Positions 34,517-42,630 of a stretch of DNA of 64,000 nt are shown piece after piece. Every line of letters starts with the position of its first letter. The stretch's first letter is position 1. The DNA is taken from NCBI RefSeq assembly GCF_024220175.1, contig NZ_CP098502.1, forward strand, positions 3,414,514-3,478,513, written 5' to 3'. A program made the translations under genes and the position numbers. The notes beneath the pieces are model-generated. The model searched no databases and had not been told where the DNA came from. It was given only the letters and a program-made list of their open reading frames with translations. The stretch comes from Paraconexibacter antarcticus (GTDB lineage: Bacteria > Actinomycetota > Thermoleophilia > Solirubrobacterales > Solirubrobacteraceae).

Positions 34517-34683
34517 GGATGACTCCTTCCGCTCTCGCGGGATGGTGGACAGGTGACTTCAACCACCGGTGGCTGCGCACGTTCGCGTCGCCGCGGACGC
34601 GCGAAACATCGATGTCCGTGTTCGTGCGCACCGTCGACGGGGGAACCCGTCGCGTTGCCGCGCGGGCATGGCCGCGCCCAGTG

Positions 34684-36297
34684 TCATTCCGCGTCCTCGC
34701 CGCTCAGGCGTCGGGTCAGGGCCGCCGCCCCGCGCTGGATGAGCTTGCCCTCGCGCAGCGCCGACCGCGCGGCGTTCGCGCCGCAGGCACCGTGGACCCC
34801 GCCGCTCGGCCAGGCCGACGCCGACGCGAGGTAGAGGCCGGCGACGGTCGTCTCGCTGCGCCCGAGCCCGGGGATCGGGCGGAAGAGCAGCTCCTGGTGC
34901 AGCTGGGCTGTCCCGCCGTTCAGCGCGCCGCCCTTGAGGTTCGCGTCCGCGGCCTCGAGCTCGTGCGGGGCCGTGATGTGCCGGGCGAGGACGCGGTCGC
35001 CGAACCCCGGGGCCACCGCCTCGATCTGCGCCTGCAGGCGGTCGGCGAAGCGCTCACGCTCCTCGCCGTGCCAGTCCCCCGTCAGGCCGTCGCCCCCGGC
35101 GTCGCCGGTCACGTGCTGCGGCACGTGCGTGTAGGCCCAGAAGATCTCCTTGCCCGGCGGCATCCGGCTCGGGTCGGCCGCCGCGTACTGGCCGGCGACG
35201 AGGAACGGCTCGGCCGGCACCTGGCGCAGCGCGATGTCGGTCATCGCGCGCGTGAGCGCGTCGACGTCCTCGGCGATGTGGACCGTCCCGGCCCGGCCGG
35301 TGTCGGGCGCGAGCCACGGGATCGGCCCGTCGAGCGCGAAGTCGAGCTTGAACGTCGAGAACCCGAACTGGAAGCGCTGCAGCGCGCGCCGCACGGGCGG
35401 CGGGACGTGGGCCTCGTCGAGCAGCTCGAGGTACAGCTGCGGGGCGTCGACGTCCGCGAGGATCGCGCGGCCGGCGCTGACGCGCTCACCGTCCTCGAGG
35501 GTGACGCCGGCCGCCCGCCCCCGCCGGACCTCGATGCGCGCGACGCGGTTGCCGCAGCGGACCGTGCCGCCGCGCGACTCCAGGCGCCGCACGAGCGCGT
35601 CGGTCAGCCGGCCGCTGCCGCCCTCGGGGACGGGGAAGCCGACGGTCTGGGCGAGGCCGCACAGCACCCAGCCGAACATCGAGCTGCCCGGCTGCTCGGG
35701 GCTGAAGTCGGCGTGCAGCGCGTGGCCCCCGACGAGCCGCGCGGCGCCCGCGCCGGCGAACTCCTCGTCGGCCAGGCGCCGCAGGGGCAGCAGGCCGAAG
35801 CGCGCGAGGTTCACGACCCCCCGGTACCCGAGGCGCCGGGCGATCTTCAGGCCGGCCAGCGCCGGCGGGAAGGGGGTCGCGAGCGCCTGCAGCAGTGCGT
35901 CGTCGATCGTCGTCCAGCGGTCCATGAGGCGGCGCCAGGCCTCGCCGTCCCCGGCCCCGAAGCCCTCCAGGCAGGCCATCGTCTCCTCGACGGTCCCGCC
36001 GATGTAGGCCACGCTGCCGTCGCGGGCGGGGTGCGCCACGGGGAGGGGCGGCCGGCGCCAGCGCAGGCCGTGCTCCTCGAGCTTCAGGTCGACGATCGAC
36101 GGCGACGCGGCGGCCAGCGGGTAGAACGAGCTGAAGCGGTCATGGACGAAGCCGGGCAGCGTCAGCTCGCCGCTGCGGACCGCGCCGCCCGGGTCGGGCT
36201 CGGCCTCCAGCACGACCACCGACAAGCCGTGGTCGGCGAGCATGTTGGCGGCGACGAGGCCGTTCGGGCCGGCGCCGATGACGATGGCGTCCGGCAT
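34684..36297 (-). CDS. CrtI-like NAD(P)/FAD-dependent oxidoreductase
   Basis: A 537-residue flavoprotein with N-terminal dinucleotide fold (IVIGAGPNGLVAANML), the DPGGAV segment, and the C-terminal FAD motif (LYLASASAWPSGGVHGACGANAA). It belongs to the phytoene-desaturase-related group, in which many actinobacterial members are not carotenoid enzymes. It starts 6 bp after the NrfD gene and may be cotranscribed with the formate dehydrogenase genes, an unusual association. The substrate is unknown. Confidence 0.82.
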   Translation of the reverse strand: MPDAIVIGAGPNGLVAANMLADHGLSVVVLEAEPDPGGAVRSGELTLPGFVHDRFSSFYPLAAASPSIVDLKLEEHGLRWRRPPLPVAHPARDGSVAYIGGTVEETMACLEGFGAGDGEAWRRLMDRWTTIDDALLQALATPFPPALAGLKIARRLGYRGVVNLARFGLLPLRRLADEEFAGAGAARLVGGHALHADFSPEQPGSSMFGWVLCGLAQTVGFPVPEGGSGRLTDALVRRLESRGGTVRCGNRVARIEVRRGRAAGVTLEDGERVSAGRAILADVDAPQLYLELLDEAHVPPPVRRALQRFQFGFSTFKLDFALDGPIPWLAPDTGRAGTVHIAEDVDALTRAMTDIALRQVPAEPFLVAGQYAAADPSRMPPGKEIFWAYTHVPQHVTGDAGGDGLTGDWHGEERERFADRLQAQIEAVAPGFGDRVLARHITAPHELEAADANLKGGALNGGTAQLHQELLFRPIPGLGRSETTVAGLYLASASAWPSGGVHGACGANAARSALREGKLIQRGAAALTRRLSGEDAE

Positions 36298-36303
36298 CCG
36301 CGC

Positions 36304-37326
36304 TCAGGCGGGCCGGCCGCGGGCGGCCGCCGCGGACCCGGCGGCCGCCCGCCGGGCGCGCTGCGGCTCGACGGTGTACCGGGGGTCCTGCGCCGAGGCC
36401 ATGCCCGCGGCGAAGAGCCCGAACCGGGTGAGCGCCGACGCGGCGACGAGCATCGCCCCGCCGGCGGCCGCGGCGCCGCGGTGGCGCCGGCCGGCCGCGA
36501 CCGTGACGGCGACGCCCGCCACCGAGAGCGCCTTGGCGAGCTTGAGCCGCTTGCCGGCCTTGCCGTCGTGCAGCGTCTCGGCGACGACCCCGAGCCGGCG
36601 CTCCATGCGGTGCTCGGCCACGAGCTCACCGACGGTGCCGAGGACGGCGAAGCGTGCCGCGAGGCCGGTCTCGGTGAGCGGCGCGGCGAGCAGCGCGAAC
36701 CCACCCGCAGCCGACGCGGCCGACCCGGCGAACAGGAACGGGAGCTCGCGGTGGCCCTCGTGCCAGGCGGGGACGGCGGTGTCCGCGATGAGCGCGGCCG
36801 TGTAGGAGCACACGCCGGCGCCGAGCACCGCGGCTCCTGCCCCGGCGACGCGGCCGGTGCGGGGCGCGCGCCGGAGCAGATCGCTCGCGCTGCCCGCGTA
36901 GGCGAGCGGCGTGTACGCCGACAGCAGCCACACGCCGACGCTCATCGGCGAGCTCGGCTTGAAGACGCGCAGCATGTTGAGGAACCGGGCGGGCCGGCCG
37001 AGGTCGTGGATGAGCGCGACGAGCGACACGGTGATGGCCGCGGAGGCGCACAGCCCCGAGCGGCGCGCGAGCGACGGCCGGGCCGTGGAGCTCGCGGCGG
37101 ACGCGAGGATCGACGAGCCGCCCGCGAGGCCGCCGAGGAAGAGGTAGCCCGCGATGTCGAGCTCCTGCCACACCGGCGGATTGATGATCGGGCGTCCGTA
37201 GTAGGAGCCGCCGGGGTGGTCGTGGGCCTGCGGCCGGCGCGCGGCCCGCCCCTTGGACCAGGTTCGCGCCTCCCGGCCCGGACGGACGCCCTCCAGCCCG
37301 TCCCGGGTCACCTCCGAACTGCTCAT
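36304..37326 (-). CDS. NrfD/PsrC-type membrane subunit of formate dehydrogenase
   Basis: A 340-residue membrane protein with about eight helices and the NrfD start (PPVWQELDIAGYLFLGGLAGGSSIL). It has no histidine-rich cytochrome b pattern, so quinol contact would be by an NrfD-type subunit rather than FdnI. It passes electrons from the 4Fe-4S subunit to the quinone pool. It overlaps the beta-subunit stop by four bases. The N-terminal 40 residues are basic and hydrophilic. Confidence 0.85.
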   Translation of the reverse strand: MSSSEVTRDGLEGVRPGREARTWSKGRAARRPQAHDHPGGSYYGRPIINPPVWQELDIAGYLFLGGLAGGSSILASAASSTARPSLARRSGLCASAAITVSLVALIHDLGRPARFLNMLRVFKPSSPMSVGVWLLSAYTPLAYAGSASDLLRRAPRTGRVAGAGAAVLGAGVCSYTAALIADTAVPAWHEGHRELPFLFAGSAASAAGGFALLAAPLTETGLAARFAVLGTVGELVAEHRMERRLGVVAETLHDGKAGKRLKLAKALSVAGVAVTVAAGRRHRGAAAAGGAMLVAASALTRFGLFAAGMASAQDPRYTVEPQRARRAAAGSAAAARGRPA

Positions 37327-38207
37327 GAGGGCCTCCCGACGGCGGCGCAGGCCACGGCGCCGGCCAGCAGCGCGCCCGACGCGACGGCGACCCGGCGCCA
37401 CATCGCGGGCAGGTCGCGGGTGGTGACGACGGGGTCCGGCGGCAGCCCGTAGACCTCGGGCTCGTCGAGGAGGAGGAAGAAGGCGCCGTCGCCTCCGACG
37501 CCGTCGTCCGGGTCGTGGCCGTACAGGCGCGCCTCGGGGACGCCGGCCTCGTGCAGCAGCTCGACGCGGCCGGCCGCGCGCTCGCGCAGCTCCTCGAGCG
37601 GGCCGAACTGGATCGAGTCCGTCGGGCAGGCCTTCGCGCACGCCGGCTCCTGCCCCACCCCGAGGCGGTCGTAGCAGAGAGTGCACTTGTGGACGGCGCC
37701 GTCGGCCTCGCTGCGGTTCAGCACGCCGTACGGACAGGCGGGCACGCAGTAGCCGCAGCCGTTGCAGATGTCCTCCTGCACGACGACGGTCCCGAACTCG
37801 GTGCGGAAGATCGAGCCGGTCGGGCAGACGTCGAGGCACGCCGCATGCGTGCAGTGCTTGCACACGTCGGAGGCCATGAGCCAGCGGAAGCCCTCGGCGT
37901 CACGGCTGACCTCGAGGTTCGTGTCCTGCTCGCCGACCGGCACGCGCTGCTCGACGAAGGCGACGTGACGCCAGGAGTCCGCGCCGAGGCCGCCCGTGTT
38001 GTCATGGGACCGGCCGAGCCACTCCAGGCCGTCCTCCGGGATCTGGTTCCACTCCTTGCAGGCGACCTCGCACGCCTTGCACCCGATGCAGACGGAGGTG
38101 TCGGTGAAGAAGCCCATCCGCGGCGGCGCGTCCTCGTAGCCGTCGAGCGTCGCGGGATCGCCGCCGCGCAGCAGGACGTTCAGCGGGCCGGAGTCGGTCG
38201 TGCTCAT
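37323..38207 (-). CDS. Formate dehydrogenase 4Fe-4S beta subunit
   Basis: A 294-residue ferredoxin-like subunit with four cluster motifs: CIGCKACEVAC, CKHCTHAACLDVC, CNGCGYCVPAC, and CTLC with CAKAC. It relays electrons from the alpha subunit. One C-terminal hydrophobic segment (VAVASGALLAGAVACAAVG) may anchor it, as in FdnH. ATG 38207 overlaps the alpha-subunit stop (ATGA). It has no Tat signal, as usual for beta subunits. Confidence 0.93.
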   Translation of the reverse strand: MSTTDSGPLNVLLRGGDPATLDGYEDAPPRMGFFTDTSVCIGCKACEVACKEWNQIPEDGLEWLGRSHDNTGGLGADSWRHVAFVEQRVPVGEQDTNLEVSRDAEGFRWLMASDVCKHCTHAACLDVCPTGSIFRTEFGTVVVQEDICNGCGYCVPACPYGVLNRSEADGAVHKCTLCYDRLGVGQEPACAKACPTDSIQFGPLEELRERAAGRVELLHEAGVPEARLYGHDPDDGVGGDGAFFLLLDEPEVYGLPPDPVVTTRDLPAMWRRVAVASGALLAGAVACAAVGRPS

Positions 38208-41200
38208 GGTGTCGTTCCCGTCGTCGCGGTGATCCCGGCGCGCTGCTGGTACTCGCGGACGAGCGCCTGCCGCCCGGCCCCACGGGGGCGCCGGCCGGGC
38301 TGGATGTCGACCGACAGCGTCTTGACCTCCTGGATGTGGGAGCTCGGATCCAGGGCCATCGCCGACAGCTCGTTCATCGAGTCGCCGGTGGTCAGCCCAT
38401 TCGCGCCCCAGTGATAGGGCACCCCGATCTGGTGGACGACCCGGCCGTCGATGCGCAGCGGCGTCATCCGGTCGGTGACCATGACCCGCGCCTCGATGAC
38501 CCCCCGCGCGGTCGCCATCGTCGCCCAGCCGCCGTGCTCGAGCCCGCGCTCGGCCGCGAGCTCCGGCGAGACCTCGCAGAAGAACTCGGGCTGCAGCTCC
38601 GCGAGGTACGGCGTCCAGCGCGACATGCCGCCGGCGGTGAAGTGCTCCGTCAGGCGGTAGGTGGTGACGATGAACGGGAAGACGTCCGCGCCCGGCGCCT
38701 GCGGGTCCGGGTGGAAGCGGTTGTCCGGGTGCTCGAAGAGCTGCCGCGCCGGATTGCGCTGATGCTCGTACAGCCGGTTGACGACCGGCGAGTCCTGGGG
38801 CTCGTAGTGGGTCGGCAGCGGTCCGTCGGCCACGCCGGCCGGCGCGTAGAGCCAGCCCCGGCCGTCGGCCTGCATGATGAACGGGTCGTCGCCGGCGATC
38901 GCGTCGGGACCCGTGGCGTCCTCCGGCGGGCGGTAGGACGGCGGCTTGTCGGCCTCGAAGTCGGGGACGTCGTGACCCGTCCACTTCCCGTTCTCCGCGT
39001 CCCACCACACGAGCGCCTTGCGCTCGCTCCAGGGCCTCCCCTCCGGGTCGGCGGACGCGCGGTTGTAGAGGATGCGCCGGTTCGCGGGCCACGCCCAGGC
39101 CCACTCGCTGCCGAGCCAGTTCTGCTCGCGCGCGGGCGTGCGCCGGGCGGTCTGGTTCACGCCGTCGGCGTACGCGCCGCAGTAGACCCAGCAGCCGCAC
39201 GAGGTCGACCCGTCGGACTTCAGCTCCGTGTAGGTCGAGAGCATCTCGCCGTCCGCGTTCCACCCGCTGATCTCGGCCAGCACGGCGTGCGCGTCGGGCT
39301 CGTCGATCGGTCCCTCGACGGGGTAGTCCCAGGTGAGGTCGAGGACGGGCCGGTCCATGGCGTCGGTGGACCCCGCCAGGCGCTCGCGGATCTTGCGACC
39401 GAGGTGGTACATGAACCACAGCTCGCTGCGCTGGTCCCCGCGCGAGTCCTGCGCCTTGTGGTGCCACTGCACCATCCGCTGCGTGTTCGTGAAGGTGCCG
39501 TTCTTCTCGATGTGGGCGGCGGCGGGGAAGAAGAAGACCTCGGTCGCGAGCTCCTCCGTGCGCCATTCACCCGACTCGATCTCCGGGCCGTCCTTCCACC
39601 ACGTCGCGCTCTCGATGAGCGAGAAGTCGCGCACGACGAGCCAGTCGAGCTTCGACATCCCGAGCCGCTGCATCCGCGCGTTCGCCGACCCGACCGCCGG
39701 GTTCTGCCCGAACAGGAAGTAGCCCTTCACGAGACCCTTGACCTGCTCCATCACGGTGTCGTAGGTGCTCTGGCTGCGGACGAGGCGCGGCAGGTAGTCG
39801 AACGCGAAGTCGTTCTCCGCGGTCGCCGCCTCGCCCCACCACGCCTTCAGCAGGCTGACGGTGTAGGCGCGCATGTTGCCCCAGAAGCCCTTGTCGGGCG
39901 CGTCGGCGGCGATGAACGCGTCGAGGTCCTCGTGCTGGTGGGCGTGGGGCGTGGGGATGTAGCCGGGGAGCGTGTCGAAGAGCGTCGGGATGTCGCTCGA
40001 GCCCTGGATCGACGCGTGCCCGCGCATCGCCATGACGCCGCCGCCCGGGCGCCCCATGTTGCCGAGCAGCAGCTGCAGGATCGACGCCGCGCGGATGTAC
40101 TGCGAGCCCGTCGTGTGCTGCGTCCAGCCGACGCCGTGCACGAACGCGGTGGTGCGCTCGCGGCCGGAGTTCTCCACGAACAGGCGGCAGACCTCCGCGA
40201 AGGTGCTCTGCGGGATGCCGCAGACCCGCTCGACCATCTCGGGCGTGTAGGAGGCGTAGTGGCGCTTCAGGATCTGCCAGACGCAGCGCGGGTGCTCGAG
40301 CGTCGGGTCGAGCTTCGGGCGGCCGCGGGCCTCGTCGCGGTCCTGGCCGGCCCCCCGGCCGCCGGCGCCCATCGCGCTCAGCTGGTCGCGCTGGCCGGAG
40401 GCCGCGGCCATGAACGCGTCCTCGTACTGCCAGCTCGTGGGGTCGTAGCTCATCTTCTCCGGGTCGTAGCCGGAGAACAACCCGTCGGCGCCCGCCTCGC
40501 CGAACTCCTCCCGGATGATCGTCGGCGCGTTCGTGTAGGCGAGGACGTACTCGCGGAAGTCCGACCCCGTCTGCAGGACGTGGTTGATGATGCCGCCGAG
40601 GAAGGCGATGTCCGTCCCTGCGCGCAGCGGAACGAACAGGTCCGCCAGGGCGCTCGTGCGGCTGTAGTGCGGGTCGACGTGCACGACGGTCGCCCCGCGC
40701 GCCTTCGCCTCCATGACCCACTGGAAGGCAACCGGATGCGCCTCCGCCATGTTCGAGCCCTCGAGCACGATGAGGTCGGAGTGCTGCAGGTCACCCGGGA
40801 GCGTGCTCGACGCGCCGCGCCCGAACGACGTCCCCAGGCCGACGACCGTCGAGCTGTGGCAGACCCGCGCCTGGTTCTCGATCTGCGTGATCCCCAGGCC
40901 CGTGAAGAGCTTCTTGATGAGGTAGTTCTCCTCGTTGTCGAGCGTCGCCCCGCCGAGCGCCGCGATGGCGTTGCAGCGGCGGGTGCGCTTGCCCTCGTGC
41001 TCCCACTCGAAGCCCTCGCGGCGGGTGCGCACGACGCGGTCGACGACCATGTCCATCGCCGTCTCGAGATCCATCCGCTCCCACTCGGTCCCGTAGGGCC
41101 GGCGGTACAGGACGTGCTGCTCGCGCGCGTCGCCCGTCGTGAGCTGCAGCGTGGCCGAGCCCTTCGGGCACAGCCGGCCGCGGCTGTGCGGCGCGTCGGG

Positions 41201-41416
41201 GTCCCCCTCGATCTGCACGACCCGCTCGTCCTTGACGTAGACGTTCTGCGCGCACCCGACCGCGCAGTACGGGCAGACCGACTTCACGACCATGTCGGCG
41301 TCCGCGGTCCGCGGGCGAAGCTGCTTGGAGCGGGCGGACTTCACCGCGGCGCCGCGGCCGAGGTGATCGCCACCCTGCAGCTGCCGCAGCAGCGCCCACC
41401 GCGACGAGGGGGCCAT
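38204..41416 (-). CDS. Formate dehydrogenase alpha subunit, molybdopterin enzyme with Cys at the catalytic site
   Basis: A 1070-residue molybdopterin oxidoreductase. The N-terminal 4Fe-4S motif is C48-x2-C51-x3-C55-x27-C83 followed by K85. The catalytic segment NQARVC186H187 has Cys where FdnG-type enzymes have selenocysteine, with the conserved His next to it. It oxidises formate to CO2. ATG 41416 overlaps the upstream stop (TGATG). The N-terminus lacks an RRxFLK Tat motif, so the enzyme is either cytosol-facing or exported in another way; periplasmic relatives carry Tat signals. An insert near residues 350-370 (GGRGAGQDRDEARGR) is Gly/Arg-rich. Confidence 0.93.
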   Translation of the reverse strand: MAPSSRWALLRQLQGGDHLGRGAAVKSARSKQLRPRTADADMVVKSVCPYCAVGCAQNVYVKDERVVQIEGDPDAPHSRGRLCPKGSATLQLTTGDAREQHVLYRRPYGTEWERMDLETAMDMVVDRVVRTRREGFEWEHEGKRTRRCNAIAALGGATLDNEENYLIKKLFTGLGITQIENQARVCHSSTVVGLGTSFGRGASSTLPGDLQHSDLIVLEGSNMAEAHPVAFQWVMEAKARGATVVHVDPHYSRTSALADLFVPLRAGTDIAFLGGIINHVLQTGSDFREYVLAYTNAPTIIREEFGEAGADGLFSGYDPEKMSYDPTSWQYEDAFMAAASGQRDQLSAMGAGGRGAGQDRDEARGRPKLDPTLEHPRCVWQILKRHYASYTPEMVERVCGIPQSTFAEVCRLFVENSGRERTTAFVHGVGWTQHTTGSQYIRAASILQLLLGNMGRPGGGVMAMRGHASIQGSSDIPTLFDTLPGYIPTPHAHQHEDLDAFIAADAPDKGFWGNMRAYTVSLLKAWWGEAATAENDFAFDYLPRLVRSQSTYDTVMEQVKGLVKGYFLFGQNPAVGSANARMQRLGMSKLDWLVVRDFSLIESATWWKDGPEIESGEWRTEELATEVFFFPAAAHIEKNGTFTNTQRMVQWHHKAQDSRGDQRSELWFMYHLGRKIRERLAGSTDAMDRPVLDLTWDYPVEGPIDEPDAHAVLAEISGWNADGEMLSTYTELKSDGSTSCGCWVYCGAYADGVNQTARRTPAREQNWLGSEWAWAWPANRRILYNRASADPEGRPWSERKALVWWDAENGKWTGHDVPDFEADKPPSYRPPEDATGPDAIAGDDPFIMQADGRGWLYAPAGVADGPLPTHYEPQDSPVVNRLYEHQRNPARQLFEHPDNRFHPDPQAPGADVFPFIVTTYRLTEHFTAGGMSRWTPYLAELQPEFFCEVSPELAAERGLEHGGWATMATARGVIEARVMVTDRMTPLRIDGRVVHQIGVPYHWGANGLTTGDSMNELSAMALDPSSHIQEVKTLSVDIQPGRRPRGAGRQALVREYQQRAGITATTGTTP

Positions 41417-41700
41417 CAGCTGCCGCCCTTCAGGTCGCGCGCCGCCCGCCCCTGCACCCACGCCATGACGCTCGCCTTGCGGGTCGGGTTCATGGCCGGC
41501 GGGTTCACGAGGTGCTGGGAGCTGCCCGGCAGCGCGCGGCGGCTCGCGAGGTCCTCCGGCGCCGGCGCATCGCTGCCGTCCGCGGGTAGCCCGGTCACGA
41601 TCATGAACGCCTGCCCGGGCGGGATGCCGAGCGTCCGTCCTGCGGTCTCGTAGCTGTGGCCCTGGTCCAGGAGGGCGTTCACCTGCGCGCGCGTCGCCAT
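41416..41700 (-). CDS. Small protein leading the formate dehydrogenase operon
   Basis: ATG 41700, preceded by GGGAGG, gives 94 residues starting MATRAQVNALLDQGHSYETAGRTLGIPPG, which looks like a short helix-turn-helix-type fold, and ending MNPTRKASVMAWVQGRAARDLKGG. It is coupled to the alpha-subunit gene by TGATG. I do not recognise the family; a chaperone or maturation role is a guess from position. The 290 bp upstream (41701-41990) hold the divergent promoter region, but I find no clear promoter there. Confidence 0.6.
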   Translation of the reverse strand: MATRAQVNALLDQGHSYETAGRTLGIPPGQAFMIVTGLPADGSDAPAPEDLASRRALPGSSQHLVNPPAMNPTRKASVMAWVQGRAARDLKGGS

Positions 41701-41990
41701 GACCCGCTGCCTCCCCGGAGCGCGGCACCCCAACCTCGGCGGCGACGCCGAGGTCGTGCGCCCGACCCGGCCACCGGTCCACGGTCATCCAGCTGACCGC
41801 GGCCGTGCGGCGAGGCGCCCGGCCCGCTAACGCGAACCGGCCACCGCCGCCGCCACCGCCGGCCCCGAGGCCGTCCGGTGCCGCGGCGGAGTCTTTCCCC
41901 TGACCATCCGGGCGGCCTCGGGGCCCGCCGCGGGCAGGCAGCGGACATGCACCCCCCGGACCGCGTCGCCCGACCGCTCGCCCCCGGCCG

Positions 41991-42626
41991 ATGAGCGGGA
42001 TGCGCGCGCTGCTGCCGCGCGGGCGTGCCCTGGTCGCGGTCGACGTCCTGATCGCCGCCTGGGTGGTGCTGTGGATCGTCCTCGGCCTCGCGATCGCGGG
42101 CGAGGTGCGCGGGCTGCGGCAGCTCAGCACGACGGTCGGGCGGGTCGGCGTCGCGCTGGAGCAGACCGGCTCGACCGTCGACGGGCTGAGCGGCGTGCCC
42201 CTCGTCGGCGACCGCATCGGACGCACCGGCCGCGACATCTCGGCCGCGGGCGACAGCGCCGTGGCGAGCGGGCGACACAGCCGGCGGAGCATCCACAACC
42301 TCAGCTGGATGCTCGGGCTGTTCCTTGCCGTCATCCCGTCCGCCCCGGTCCTCGCCCTGTACCTCCCCGCCCGGGTCCTCGACGCCCGGGAGCGCCGCAC
42401 CCTCCGGCGCCACGTCGTGGCGAACGGGGCGAGCCCCGCCCTCCGGCGGCTCCTGGCGCGCCGTGCCCTCGCCACGCTGCCCTACCAGGTGCTGCTCGAG
42501 CTCGACGCCGATCCGCTCGGTCACTGGGCTCCGGGTGTCCTGGAGGAGCTCGCCGACGCCGAGCTCGCGCGCCTCGGGCTCGCCCCGCCGCGCGCCGCCG
42601 GTTCCTGGCCGGCCCGGGAGAGCTGA
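41991..42626 (+). CDS. Membrane protein of unknown function upstream of MMPL gene
   Basis: The 211-residue protein has an N-terminal helix (about 13-35), an extracytoplasmic section with Val/Gly/Ser spacing (about 36-100) and a second helix (about 101-122), then a helical cytosolic part (LRRLLARRALATLPYQVLLELDADPLG). ATG 42000 is an alternative start. It precedes the MMPL gene by 4 bp, suggesting that the two work together. I do not recognise the family. Confidence 0.6.
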   Translation: MSGMRALLPRGRALVAVDVLIAAWVVLWIVLGLAIAGEVRGLRQLSTTVGRVGVALEQTGSTVDGLSGVPLVGDRIGRTGRDISAAGDSAVASGRHSRRSIHNLSWMLGLFLAVIPSAPVLALYLPARVLDARERRTLRRHVVANGASPALRRLLARRALATLPYQVLLELDADPLGHWAPGVLEELADAELARLGLAPPRAAGSWPARES

Positions 42627-42630
42627 ACGC

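Noticed and set aside
34450..37452. 1000-codon open frame antisense to the ferritin-like and CrtI-like genes
   Set aside because: Shadow frame with low-complexity Arg/Gly/Glu composition.
38336..41653. 1105-codon open frame antisense to formate dehydrogenase alpha
   Set aside because: A high-GC shadow frame lacking any recognised domain; the sense frame is a clear enzyme.
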